Of a stretch of DNA of 64,000 nt, positions 42,989 to 51,903 are shown piece after piece. Both the position numbers and the translations under genes were made by a program. Source of the stretch: Saccharomonospora amisosensis (GTDB lineage: Bacteria > Actinomycetota > Actinomycetes > Mycobacteriales > Pseudonocardiaceae). The stretch covers positions 1 through 64,000 of the forward strand of contig NZ_JAAOYM010000003.1 of assembly GCF_011761185.1 (NCBI RefSeq), given 5' to 3'. Positions within the stretch are counted from its first letter, which is position 1. Each line of letters starts with the position of its first letter. A model generated the notes under the pieces. It had not been told where the DNA came from. It saw only the letters and a list, made by a program, of their open reading frames with translations, and did no database searches.

Positions 42989-43203
42989 GGACCAGCCGAA
43001 GTATAGCGGCGGCCCGGCGGGCCGAGACCGCTCGGGTCTCCGGCGGGCAACCACGGAGTGGATCACGCTCCAGCAGTCCGGTCGAGGCGATCCAGCGCCT
43101 GACGCCCCACCCCGGTGCGGCCCCGCCGACCGCGACCTGGCCGCCGGCGGGACCCGTCCGCGAAGCGCCTCTGCCCACACCTGGCGACTTCGATCACGGG
43201 TCG

Positions 43204-43422
43204 TCAAGCTTTGCGGACGCTGGTCGCACGGAAGCAGAAGCCATCCTGCTGGGCTTCTTCGTAGCGGAACTCGACCGCTTCGCCTGCTTCCAGATTCCGG
43301 AATCCGTCCAGCTCGATCGCGCTGTAGTGAACCCAGGCGTCGAACCCGGCAGGCAGGTCGGGCGAGGCGATCGCTCCCCAGCCCTCCTCGGGGTTGAAGA
43401 ACTTGACGGTGCCGTGTGCCAT
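43204..43422 (-). CDS. cold-shock domain protein
   Basis: A 72-residue protein: MAHGTVKFFNPEEGWGAIAS has the RNP1-like segment (usually KGFGFI, here GWGAI), then DAWVHYSAIELDGFRNLEAG and EAVEFRYEEAQQDG. Single-strand nucleic acid binding is expected, but the aromatic RNP1 positions differ from CspA, as in a divergent actinobacterial subgroup. It is the first gene on the chromosomal side of the tRNA fragment. Confidence 0.85.
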   Translation of the reverse strand: MAHGTVKFFNPEEGWGAIASPDLPAGFDAWVHYSAIELDGFRNLEAGEAVEFRYEEAQQDGFCFRATSVRKA

Positions 43423-43567
43423 GTCAGCAGCATGACGGGCACCTACCGGCCGGGCAACCGAGTTTGCGCGCCGTTGCCCGCCGCCCGGGCACCGACAGCC
43501 GGGTCGAGGTGGAGCACCCGCACGGCTTGTAACTACGGTAAGGCTCACCTATCCGACGAGCCAGTAG

Positions 43568-44420
43568 GTGAGTGCCGTGGCCCGGACCCGTGCGTCCGAC
43601 GCTCGTTCCCCCGACGCTGCGCGCACCCGGTCCACCTGGCCGCTCATCATCGGCGCGCTTGCCGTGGCGGTCTGCGCGAGCCTGCTGTGGGGGTACGGGA
43701 TATCCCGCTCGCAGCCGTGTGGGAAGCGCTGCTCGGCCACGACCACTCGAACGCCGACCACGGGGTCATCTGGAACCAGCGCATGCCAAGGACCCTGATC
43801 GGCCTGCTCGCCGGGGTCGCGTTGGGTGTGGCAGGCGCGCTGCTACAGGGACTGACCAGGAACCCGATCGCGGACCCCGGGCTACTCGGCATCAACGCGG
43901 GCGCCTCGCTCGCGGTGGTTTCGGCGATCGCCTTGTTCGGCGTCACCGACCCCGCCGGGTTCGTGTGGTTCGCCTTCGTCGGTGGGGCGACCGCCGCCGC
44001 CCTCGTCTACGCTGCCGCAACGCTGGGGCCCGAAGGCCCGACTCCAGTCACGCTGATTCTCCTGGGGGCCGCCGTGACGGCGACCGCGACCTCGGCGATC
44101 ACCCTGATGTTGCTCACCGACCAGCCCGCTTCGCCGAGTACCGCTGCTGGTCGGTGGGGGCTCCGGTGAACCGTCCCACGGATCTGGTCCTGCTGGTACT
44201 CCCGGTCGCCGCGGTGGGCGTGGTGCTCGCGGCGGCCAGTGCCCGGTTCCTGGACGCGTGGCGCTGGGCGAGGAACTCGCCAAGGGGCTGAGGCAGAACA
44301 TCAACCACGGCCGGCTGCGGGTGCTGACCGCGGCGGTGTTGCTGGCCAGTGGCGCGACCGCGCTGGTTGGGCCGATCGCGTTCGCCGGCCTGCTGGTTCC
44401 ACACCTCGCCACGAGGAGAC
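43568..44420 (+). pseudogene. FecCD-type siderophore ABC permease, multiply frameshifted
   Basis: The N-terminus (WPLIIGALAVAVCASLLWGY) is in one frame. NQRMPRTLIGLLAGVALGVA and LLQGLTRNPIADPGLLGINA follow in a second to 44169, DLVLLVLPVAAVGVVLAAAS in a third, and GQ-like NINHGRLRVLTAAVLLASGA, TALVGPIAFAGLLVPHLATR back in the first. The motifs are those of iron-siderophore permeases, with internal loss. The end is missing. Decayed iron-uptake locus. Confidence 0.82.
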
Positions 44421-44504
44421 ACTCGTGCAAGCGAACGACAGGGCGATCCCGCAGAGCACGAACCGCCGACCGGCCAAGCCGCCACGCCACGCCAGCGCCA
44501 GGTC

Positions 44505-44815
44505 GATCGTCGGGCCGGATGCCGCGTACGGCGGGACACCTGGCGGTCTCGATTTCCGGCCGCACAACGGTGCCCGGCGAATACTGCTGGTAGGCGAAGA
44601 GACCGCCACACCGGCCATCGCCAGCATCCTCGAATGCCTGCCCGCTTACCCGCGCGGTGAGGTGCTGCTGGAGGTTCCACATGCGGTCGACGCGCTCACG
44701 CTGACCCACCCGGGAGGGATGCGGGTGACGTGGTTAGGGAGCGACGGCGCGGCCCACGGCAGCAGGCTCGGTCCAGCGCTGCGCGGGATCGCCGCCGGGT
44801 TTGCCAGCCGAGGAA
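44505..44815 (+). pseudogene. siderophore-interacting protein fragment (C-terminal domain)
   Basis: RRILLVGEETATPAIASILE, then THPGGMRVTWLGSDGAAHG, matches the C-terminal NAD(P)-binding domain of SIP-type ferric-siderophore reductases. The N-terminal FAD domain is absent and the frame runs into unrelated codons after about 100 residues. It lies directly after the permease relic, so both came from one siderophore-uptake locus. Confidence 0.65.
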
Positions 44816-44959
44816 GAACGCCGAACCGGCCAGCCGGTGGACGATGTGGACGTCGACAGCGTCCGCCGCTGCTGCGCATACTCCACCGCCAACTCAAACG
44901 CCCGCACCGCCACATCCGACCCCAGATCCGGCTCCGGCATCGACAACGCACCCGCTGGC

Positions 44960-45450
44960 TCCCCTCGGTGACGGCCTCCGGGTACTCAGGTCCGGCAACC
45001 ACCTGCTGCCCGCATGGGATATCGCCACGGGCTCCATCTCGCGGTGGGTCCGCTCGCCGCCGAGCGCAGGCGGTCACGCACGGGTGAGGGAACACGGCTC
45101 ACCGTCTCGCTGCACGACGTCGCACTCGCCACCGCGGGCGACCTCGGGTACCTGGCGGAGGCACAACTGTCGGAGCAACCCAGGCAGCGCATAGGCACTG
45201 ACGTGTACGGCGACTTCGGCCGGGACTCACCACCCGCGACGGCGCTCGCGTCATGCTGCTCGCATCGGCACCTACCTCGCGCCGGGCATGCTGATCGTGT
45301 TCGATGGCAGGCAAAAGCCCGCGGTGCCCGCTCCGCGACTCGGTGAACACATCGCCGATGTGCTCATCGAGGTGTTGGGGCTGACCCCGGAGGGGTTCCG
45401 CGGACCTGCGCGGCCGAGGCGTCGTGGGTGGGCACGATGGATGGTAGGGA
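44960..45450 (+). pseudogene. CaiB/BaiF-type CoA-transferase remnant
   Basis: GLHLAVGPLAAERRRSRTGE, LTVSLHDVALATAGDLGYLA and RQRIGTDVYGDFGRD are in one frame. After a deletion and frame change, YLAPGMLIVFDGRQKPAVPA and PRLGEHIADVLIEVLGLTPE follow, which is the family C-terminus. The N-terminal CoA-binding part is mostly missing. It immediately precedes the dehydratase-lyase-dehydrogenase operon and was probably its first gene. Confidence 0.72.
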
Positions 45451-45454
45451 ACAG

Positions 45455-46300
45455 ATGTCACTGCGAACTCAGCTCGATGGCTGGCAGCCGGAACCGATCA
45501 CTGAGCACGACGTCATCGCGCAGGCTCCGGTGGCCGCGCTTTCCGCGGTGCTCGACCAGCCCCTCGCCGCGCGGGAGGGCGAACCGCTGCCACCGCTGTG
45601 GCACTGGTTGCACTTCCTCGAATGGCCGCCGCAGCAGGAACTGGGCGCGGACGGCCACCCGAGGGCAGGCCACTTCCTTCCTCCCATCCCAGACCGGCGA
45701 AGGATGTTCGCCGGTGGCAGGTCGCGAGTGAGCGCCCCGCTGCTGGTGGGCCTCGAAACCGAGCGAATATCCACATTGGATCGCGCCGTCGTGAAGCAGG
45801 GCAGCACAGGCGAGATGGTGTTCGTCACGGTGCACACCGAGCTGCGGCAGCGCGGCGAGACTCGCGTGATCGACGAGGTCGACTACGTGTATCGCAGCGG
45901 CGAGGACTCGCGCAGGGTGTTCGAACCCGCGAGCGGTCCGCCGCCGGATCCGTCGGACCCGTGGCGACTGCCGGTGGACACCGATCCCACGCTGCTGTTC
46001 CGGTTCAGCGCGTTGACCGCCAACGCGCACCGCATCCACTACGACGCCCCATACGCCACCCGGGTCGAGCGCTACCCGGGGCTCGTGGCGCATGGCCCGC
46101 TGCTGGTGCTGTTGATGTTGGAACTGGTGCGCAGGAACGAGCCGCGGCCGGTGCGCTGTCTCGACTACCGGCTGCGCAGGCCGGTGTTCTGCGGCGAGCC
46201 GGTGCTGGTGCACGGCTTCCCCGAGGCGGACGCCGCCGAACTGGTGGTGAGTGGCGCGGGTGGGCGGACGCACGCGACAGCACGGGTGGAGTTGGCATGA
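45455..46300 (+). CDS. MaoC-like acyl-CoA hydratase (mesaconyl-C4-CoA hydratase type)
   Basis: A 281-residue double-hotdog protein. N-terminal FAS1-like dehydratase half: WHWLHFLEWPPQQELGADGH and FLPPIPDRRRMFAGGRSRV. C-terminal half: LLFRFSALTANAHRIHYDAP, with YPGLVAHGPLLVLLMLELVR, the hydratase-2 motif containing the catalytic Asn/His and Asp-type residues. It adds water to an enoyl-CoA. TAGGGA precedes the ATG at 45455. The stop overlaps the next start by ATGA, indicating coupling. Confidence 0.85.
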   Translation: MSLRTQLDGWQPEPITEHDVIAQAPVAALSAVLDQPLAAREGEPLPPLWHWLHFLEWPPQQELGADGHPRAGHFLPPIPDRRRMFAGGRSRVSAPLLVGLETERISTLDRAVVKQGSTGEMVFVTVHTELRQRGETRVIDEVDYVYRSGEDSRRVFEPASGPPPDPSDPWRLPVDTDPTLLFRFSALTANAHRIHYDAPYATRVERYPGLVAHGPLLVLLMLELVRRNEPRPVRCLDYRLRRPVFCGEPVLVHGFPEADAAELVVSGAGGRTHATARVELA

Positions 46301-47091
46301 CACGACTACTGCGGAGCGCGCGAACGCTGCTGTTCGTGCCGGGTGACCGCCCCGATCGGTTCGCCAAGGCGGTGGCCACGGGCGCGGACGCGGTGGTGGT
46401 CGACCTGGAAGACGCGGTCGCGCCGGAAAGCAAGGAGCGGGCCCGAGCGGCTGCCGCCGAGTGGCTCTCGGCGGGCAACGCCGACACGCTGGTTCGGATC
46501 AACGCCCACGGCACACCGTGGTTCGCCGACGATCTGGCCATGGTGATCGAAGCCAACGCGGCGGTGATGCTGCCCAAGGCGCAGGACGCCGAGGTGCTGG
46601 CCGCGCTCGGAGCCGCCGGGGTGGTCCCCCTCGTCGAAACAGCGGCCGGAATCCAGCGCGCCCGCGAGGTGTGCACGGCGCCGGGTGTCGTGCGGGTCGC
46701 GTTCGGCAGTGTCGATCTCGCGGCCGAACTGGGCGTGGCGCACGACGACCACCTCGCGCTCACCTACGCACGGTCGGCGCTGGTCGTGGCAAGCGCGGCG
46801 GCGGGACTGCCGGGGCCGATCGACGGCGTCACCACTGCCCTGCACGACACCGACGCCCTGCTTGCCGACCTGCGGCACGCTCGCAGGCTCGGTTTCACCG
46901 GAAAGTTGTGCGTGCACCCGAGCCAGGTGACACCGCTGCACGATTCGCTCAAACCCACACCGAGCGAACTCGACTGGGCAAAGCGGGTGCTCGCGGCGGC
47001 GGCCGACGGCGCCGCCGCCCAGGTCGACGGGCAGTTGGTGGACAAGCCAGTGGTCGAGCGGGCGCGCGGGCTGATCGAAAGGGAAGGCTGA
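46297..47091 (+). CDS. HpcH/HpaI (CitE-like) CoA-ester lyase
   Basis: A 264-residue TIM-barrel protein: LLFVPGDRPDRFAKAVATGA, AVVVDLEDAVAPESKERARA, VMLPKAQDAEVLAALG, VPLVETAAGIQRAREV and FGSVDLAAELGVAHDDHLAL, with KLCVHPSQVTPLH near the end. These include the Mg-binding Glu and Asp of the citramalyl/malyl-CoA lyase group. It likely cleaves a hydroxyacyl-CoA made by the preceding hydratase. It overlaps that gene by four bases. Confidence 0.9.
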   Translation: MTRLLRSARTLLFVPGDRPDRFAKAVATGADAVVVDLEDAVAPESKERARAAAAEWLSAGNADTLVRINAHGTPWFADDLAMVIEANAAVMLPKAQDAEVLAALGAAGVVPLVETAAGIQRAREVCTAPGVVRVAFGSVDLAAELGVAHDDHLALTYARSALVVASAAAGLPGPIDGVTTALHDTDALLADLRHARRLGFTGKLCVHPSQVTPLHDSLKPTPSELDWAKRVLAAAADGAAAQVDGQLVDKPVVERARGLIEREG

Positions 47092-47093
47092 AA

Positions 47094-48245
47094 GTGTACG
47101 AGTTGGACGCCGATGAGCAGGCCATAGTCGCCACGGTCCGCGACTTCGTCGACCGCGAGGTGCGGCCCGTCGCGCGCGAACTTGAGCACGCCAACGCCTA
47201 CCCCGAGACGCTCATCGAGCAGCTGAAGGCCATGGGCGTGTTCGGCCTCGCCATCCCGCAGCCCTACGGTGACGTGCGGGTTTCCACCCCGTGCTACGCG
47301 ATGATCACCGAGGAGCTGTCCAGGGGCTGGATGAGCTTGGCCGGGGCGATGGGCGGGCACACCGTGGTCTCCAAACTGCTGCTCGACTACGGCACCGAGG
47401 AGCAGAAGCGCAAGTATCTGCCGAGGATGGCGACGGGTGAGTTGCGCGCGACGATGGCGCTCACCGAGCCGGGCGGAGGTTCGGATCTGCAAGCGATACG
47501 CACCGTAGCCCGCCGCGACGCCGATGGCTATGTCATCAACGGCAGCAAGACATGGATAACGAACGCACGCAGGGCGGGGCTGGTGGCCCTGCTGTGCAAG
47601 ACCGACCCCGATGCCGAGCCCGCCCACAAGGGCATCAGCGTGTTGCTGGTGGAGAAGGTGCCCGGCTTCACGGTGTCGCGAGATCTACCCAAGCTGGGCT
47701 ACAAGGGTGTCGAGAGCTGCGAACTGTCCTTCGTGGACTGCCGGATGCCCGCCGACGCGCTGCTCGGCGAGGTGGAGGGCGAGGGGTTCGCGCAGATGAT
47801 GCGGGGGCTGGAAATCGGCAGGATACAGGTCGCCGCCCGCGCGACCGGAGTCGGCAGGGCGGCACTGGACGACGCACTGCGGTACGCACAGGAGCGGGAG
47901 GCCTTCGGCAAGCCGATCTGGCGGCACGAGTCGGTGGGAAACCACCTCGCCGACATGGCGACGAAACTCACCGCCGCACGGCAGTTGCTGCTGCACGCTG
48001 CACGCCGGTTCGACAGCGGCGAGCGCAGCGACCTCGAAGCGGGGATGGCCAAGCTGTTCTGCTCGGAGACGGCGATGGAGATCGCCCTCAACGCGATTCG
48101 AGTACACGGCGGCTACGGCTACTCCACCGAGTTCGACGTCGAGCGCTACTTCAGGGACGCTCCGTTGATGATCGTGGGCGAGGGCACCAACGAGATCCAG
48201 CGCAACGTCATCGTCTCCCAGCTGGTGGCCAGGGGCGGACTGTGA
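47094..48245 (+). CDS. acyl-CoA dehydrogenase of the hydratase-lyase operon
   Basis: A 383-residue protein starting GTG at 47094, two bases after the lyase stop. FAD/substrate motif MALTEPGGGSDLQAIRTVAR, beta-domain VINGSKTWITNARRAGLVAL, C-terminal REAFGKPIWRHESVGNHLAD and IVGEGTNEIQRNVIVSQLVA. Unlike the enzyme at 8410 it has the catalytic Glu in GEGTNEI. With the hydratase, lyase and lost CoA-transferase it forms a route for a branched or dicarboxylic acyl-CoA (inference). Confidence 0.94.
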   Translation: MYELDADEQAIVATVRDFVDREVRPVARELEHANAYPETLIEQLKAMGVFGLAIPQPYGDVRVSTPCYAMITEELSRGWMSLAGAMGGHTVVSKLLLDYGTEEQKRKYLPRMATGELRATMALTEPGGGSDLQAIRTVARRDADGYVINGSKTWITNARRAGLVALLCKTDPDAEPAHKGISVLLVEKVPGFTVSRDLPKLGYKGVESCELSFVDCRMPADALLGEVEGEGFAQMMRGLEIGRIQVAARATGVGRAALDDALRYAQEREAFGKPIWRHESVGNHLADMATKLTAARQLLLHAARRFDSGERSDLEAGMAKLFCSETAMEIALNAIRVHGGYGYSTEFDVERYFRDAPLMIVGEGTNEIQRNVIVSQLVARGGL

Positions 48246-48253
48246 ACACGATC

Positions 48254-48284
48254 GCCTGACCGGCCTCGGCTGGACCGGTCAGGC
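48254..48284. terminator. hairpin terminator after the acyl-CoA operon
   Basis: GCCTGACCGG and CCGGTCAGGC pair perfectly across an 11-base loop, nine bases after the dehydrogenase stop. It also lies downstream of the convergent small cysteine-rich gene, so it may serve both. Confidence 0.8.
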
Positions 48285-48299
48285 GCAATCCACGCTGCT

Positions 48300-48365
48300 T
48301 CAGCACTTCCCGCAGCAGCCGCAGCCAGGTCCGGAGCAGGAAGCGCAGCATCCGCAGCCGGCCAT
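48300..48365 (-). CDS. 21-residue cysteine-rich peptide
   Basis: Reads MAGCGCCASC, then SGPGCGCCGKC: eight Cys in 21 residues as CxCC-xx-C and CxCC-xx-C, two near-identical halves around SGPG. AAGGGTGG lies eight bases before the ATG, and a terminator follows the stop. The composition is what a metal-binding (metallothionein-like) or heavily modified peptide would have. No maturation gene is adjacent. Too short to call by length statistics; the repeat symmetry and ribosome site are the support. Function unknown. Confidence 0.6.
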   Translation of the reverse strand: MAGCGCCASCSGPGCGCCGKC

Positions 48366-48533
48366 GGTGATCACCACCCTTTCGACAGGAGTTCCCTTCC
48401 GGCAATCAACGCTATGCACATTGCGGTGATCACGACACCACTACCCGAGTGACACATGCCGGTTTCACTACGTAAGCAGACCCAGTCACGTGACAGATGC
48501 CGCACGCGAGCCCCGTTCCCTAGTTTCGACCCC

Positions 48534-49103
48534 ATGGAAACCACCACACAGCTGCGGCTCGCGATCATCGTCGGCAGTACCCGCAAGGACCGGTTCGGAC
48601 CAATTCCGGCCGCCTGGTTCGCCCAGCGGGCCCGGTCGTACGACGGCATGAGCGTGGACGTCATCGACCTCGCCGAACTGGAGTTGCCCAACTCACTCGA
48701 CGGCTCAGTCGACGCGGAAAGGCTGGCCGACCGGCTCGCGATGGCGGACGCCTTCGTGATCGTGACACCGGAGTACAACCACAGCTACCCGGCTTCGCTG
48801 AAGACCGCCATCGACCACTACCGGCACGAATGGCAGGCGAAGCCCGTCGCGTTCGTCTCATACGGCGGAATGGGAGGCGGGCTGCGCGCGGTGGAGCACC
48901 TGCGCCAGGTCTTCGCCGAACTGCACGCGGCGACCGTGCGCGACACCATCAGCTTCCACAACTTCTGGGAACGGTTCGATGACAACGGCGAGCCGACGGA
49001 CGCGGCCTCGTGCGGTTCCGCAGCCAAGGGCATGCTCGACCAACTCGCCTGGTGGGGGCACGCGCTGAGGGAGGCCCGCGCGAAGCGGCCGTATGCCGCG
49101 TGA
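48534..49103 (+). CDS. NADPH-dependent FMN reductase
   Basis: A 189-residue flavodoxin-like protein: RLAIIVGSTRKDRFGPIPAA is the FMN phosphate loop, FVIVTPEYNHSYPASLKTAI the second FMN-contact loop, and VAFVSYGGMGGGLRAVEHL the third. It reduces FMN, quinones or chromate-like substrates. The ATG at 48534 starts METTTQLRL; no strong ribosome site is seen. Confidence 0.92.
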   Translation: METTTQLRLAIIVGSTRKDRFGPIPAAWFAQRARSYDGMSVDVIDLAELELPNSLDGSVDAERLADRLAMADAFVIVTPEYNHSYPASLKTAIDHYRHEWQAKPVAFVSYGGMGGGLRAVEHLRQVFAELHAATVRDTISFHNFWERFDDNGEPTDAASCGSAAKGMLDQLAWWGHALREARAKRPYAA

Positions 49104-49133
49104 ACCTCCCGGGATGCTCCTGGCTTGACTTCT

Positions 49134-49147
49134 ACTTAACTTTAAGT
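49134..49147. promoter_or_regulatory. 14-bp palindrome upstream of the LuxR-type regulator
   Basis: ACTTAA and TTAAGT flank CT, an AT-rich island in GC-rich sequence, 14 bases before the regulator ATG. TTGACT at 49125 could be a -35. It is a likely operator or promoter element for autoregulation. Confidence 0.45.
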
Positions 49148-49161
49148 TGGAGCCTGTGCGC

Positions 49162-51873
49162 ATGCCGCTCACCGAAACAAGGACGCTTGTCGGCCGCGCC
49201 GACGAGATCGCCACGATCGAGGCGCTGGTTTCCGATGCTCGCCAGGGCCGCGCCGCCGCACTCGTCATCCGTGGCGAGGCGGGCATCGGAAAGTCCGCGC
49301 TGCTGGAACACGCCGCGGCCAACTCCGACGGCATGCGACTGCTGCGCGGCAGCGCCGTTGAATCGGAGGCCGAGCTTCCCTTCGCCGGGCTGCACCTGCT
49401 CCTCGGCCCGGTACGCGAAAGCATCGAACGCCTTCCCGCCCCGCACGCCGGGGTGCTACGCAACGCGCTCGGCACCGGCAACGGACACACCGGCGACCGG
49501 TTCTCCGTCGGCGTCGCCGTGTTGACCTTGCTGGCCGAACTGTCAAAGGAATCACCGGTACTCGCGCTGGTGGACGACGCGCACTGGCTGGACTGGCCGA
49601 CGAAGGAAACACTGCTGTTCGCCGCACGCAGGCTCGGTACCGAGCGGGTCGCGCTGCTGTTCACGGCCCGGGAGCCGGACGCACCAGCGTTTCCCGCGCG
49701 GGACATCGACCAGTTGCACCTGGACGGCCTCGGCACCGAGGCGGCCGAAGCGCTGCTGCGCACGCACGCTGCCGAACTGCCGCGACATCTGGCCGATCAG
49801 GTCGTGGCCGAGGCGATGGGAAACCCGCTGGCGCTGCTGGAACTGTCCTCGGCGCTGCTGCTGGACCGGGGACGACCCGAACCCCACGCGCTCGCCCCAC
49901 TGCCCGCGCCCGACCGGGTCACCAAGACATTCGCCGACCGTATCCGTTCACTGCCCGAACGCACCAGAACGATCGTGCTGGTAGCCGCGGCAGACGGCAC
50001 CTGCGACACCGGCAGGGTGCTCGCTGCGGCACGGTTGCTAGGCGCCGATATCACCGACCTGCGACTGGCCGAGGACGCCGGACTGCTCGCCTTCACCCAG
50101 ACGTGCCTGTGGTTTCGGCATCCGCTGGTTCGCACGGCCGCCTACCACGACGCGCTGTTGCTGGACCGCATCGCGGTGCATCGCGCGCTTGCTCAGGTAC
50201 TCGACCAGCCCGACGACGCCGACCGCAGGGCATGGCACCGCGCGGCCGCGAGCACAGGGCCCGACGAGGAGATCGCCGCCGAACTCGAACGCAGTGCCGA
50301 GCACGCCAGAGCCAGGGGCGGGTACTCCGCCGTGGTCATCGCCTACGAGCGGGCGGCCGCACTGACGCCGCGGCGGGCGGAGCGCGGCAGGAGGCTGCTC
50401 GCGGCCTCCCGCGCCGCCACCGATGCGGGGCAGCCACAGCGGGCCTGTGAGCTGGCGCGGCAGGCGACCGCCCAGCTCACGGACCCGGCACAGAAGGCGA
50501 AGGCAGCGATGATCCACGCCACGCTCGCCGACGACCAGGACCAGCCCGCCGAATCACGGCGCGTGCTCCGGCTCGCAGCGGATGAGGTGGTGACCTCCGC
50601 ACCCGAACTGGCGAGCGAGTTGCTGTTCTGGGCAGTGAGCTCGGCCTGGACCGCCGGTGAGCCCGTCACGGCTGCCGTGATCGCCGACCACGCAGAGACG
50701 TTGCGGCTGCCTGGCGCGGACCGGGTCAGGGCACTGGCCGCCGCGGCGGGCGGTGACCTGGTGGCGGCCACCCGGGCACTGCGTTGGCTGCTCGACGCTC
50801 CCACGATGAGGACAGGCTGTGCCGACCGGGCGCTGACGCTGCGCTCGCGGACGAGGAACGCGGCCTGGCACGTGCTGCTCGGTGATCACGGCACCGCCCA
50901 CGAGCAGGCGGCGGAGTTGGTGCGTCGGATACACGCCGACTCGGCGGACGGTGTGCTGCCGCGTGCGCTGGCCGTACTCGCCGACGCTCACCTCCACCTC
51001 GGCAGGCACCGGCAGGCCCTCGACACGGCGAAGGAGGGTATGCGCCTCGCCGAGAACATCGGGCAGCGGCACAGCGCGGCGCTGTTCGCCGGTGTACTCG
51101 CCCGGCTGTCGGCGATCGAAGGCGATGAGGCAGGCACCACCGCCCACGCCGCCGAGGCTTCCGCCGAGCGAGCTGCCGCTGCCCTCGGCCTGCTCGAACT
51201 GGGGCTCGGCAGGAACGACACCGCACTCGACCGGCTGACGGCCCTTGCCGACGAAACCGACCCGCTGCACGCGGTGGCCACCTTCCCCGACCTGGTGGAA
51301 GCGGCGGTGCGGGCACGGCAACCACAGCGGGCCGCCGACGCCGGCAAGCTGTTCAGCCAATGGGCGCAACTCAGCGATGCGACGTGGGCACTCGCCGTCT
51401 CACTGCGCTGCCGGGCGCTGCTCGGTGAGGACGAGGATCGCCTGTTCTCGGAAGCCGTCGAACTACACAGGCAGAGCCAGGACCACCCGTTCGAGCGGGC
51501 ACGTACGGAGCTGGTCTACGGCGAGTACCTGCGCAGGGCGCGCCACCGCACCCGAGCGCGTCGCCTGCTGCGGTCGGCGCTGTCCGGCTTCGAACGGCTC
51601 GGCGCTCGATCCTGGGCCCAGCGTGCCCGCACTGAACTGCGGGCGACAGGCGAGCGGCTGACCACGCCAGGGCAGGAGTCGAATGGCACCGAACGGCTCA
51701 CCCCGCAGGAGCTGCGGATCGTCTTGCTGGCCGCGGACGGGCTCAGCAACCGAGACATCGGCGACCAGCTCTTCCTCAGCCCAAGGACCGTCGGCTACCA
51801 CCTTTACAAGGCCTACCCCAAGCTCGGCGTCTCTTCCCGGCGTGAGCTGGGCAAGCTCGGCCTGGCAAGCTGA
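49162..51873 (+). CDS. large ATP-binding LuxR (LAL) transcriptional regulator
   Basis: About 903 residues. N-terminal AAA-type domain: Walker A VIRGEAGIGKSALLEHAAAN (about 40-58), Walker B LALVDDAHWLDWPTKETLLF (about 135-155). A long helical TPR-like middle follows (about 340-820). The C-terminal LuxR helix-turn-helix is LTPQELRIVLLAADGLSNRD, QLFLSPRTVGYHLYKAYPKL. Length is typical for MalT/LAL regulators. ATG 49162 has GGAG nine bases upstream; GTG 49156 is possible. Inducer unknown. Confidence 0.92.
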   Translation: MPLTETRTLVGRADEIATIEALVSDARQGRAAALVIRGEAGIGKSALLEHAAANSDGMRLLRGSAVESEAELPFAGLHLLLGPVRESIERLPAPHAGVLRNALGTGNGHTGDRFSVGVAVLTLLAELSKESPVLALVDDAHWLDWPTKETLLFAARRLGTERVALLFTAREPDAPAFPARDIDQLHLDGLGTEAAEALLRTHAAELPRHLADQVVAEAMGNPLALLELSSALLLDRGRPEPHALAPLPAPDRVTKTFADRIRSLPERTRTIVLVAAADGTCDTGRVLAAARLLGADITDLRLAEDAGLLAFTQTCLWFRHPLVRTAAYHDALLLDRIAVHRALAQVLDQPDDADRRAWHRAAASTGPDEEIAAELERSAEHARARGGYSAVVIAYERAAALTPRRAERGRRLLAASRAATDAGQPQRACELARQATAQLTDPAQKAKAAMIHATLADDQDQPAESRRVLRLAADEVVTSAPELASELLFWAVSSAWTAGEPVTAAVIADHAETLRLPGADRVRALAAAAGGDLVAATRALRWLLDAPTMRTGCADRALTLRSRTRNAAWHVLLGDHGTAHEQAAELVRRIHADSADGVLPRALAVLADAHLHLGRHRQALDTAKEGMRLAENIGQRHSAALFAGVLARLSAIEGDEAGTTAHAAEASAERAAAALGLLELGLGRNDTALDRLTALADETDPLHAVATFPDLVEAAVRARQPQRAADAGKLFSQWAQLSDATWALAVSLRCRALLGEDEDRLFSEAVELHRQSQDHPFERARTELVYGEYLRRARHRTRARRLLRSALSGFERLGARSWAQRARTELRATGERLTTPGQESNGTERLTPQELRIVLLAADGLSNRDIGDQLFLSPRTVGYHLYKAYPKLGVSSRRELGKLGLAS

Positions 51874-51903
51874 CCGCGCCGCGACCATGCCAGACTGCGC
51901 ACC

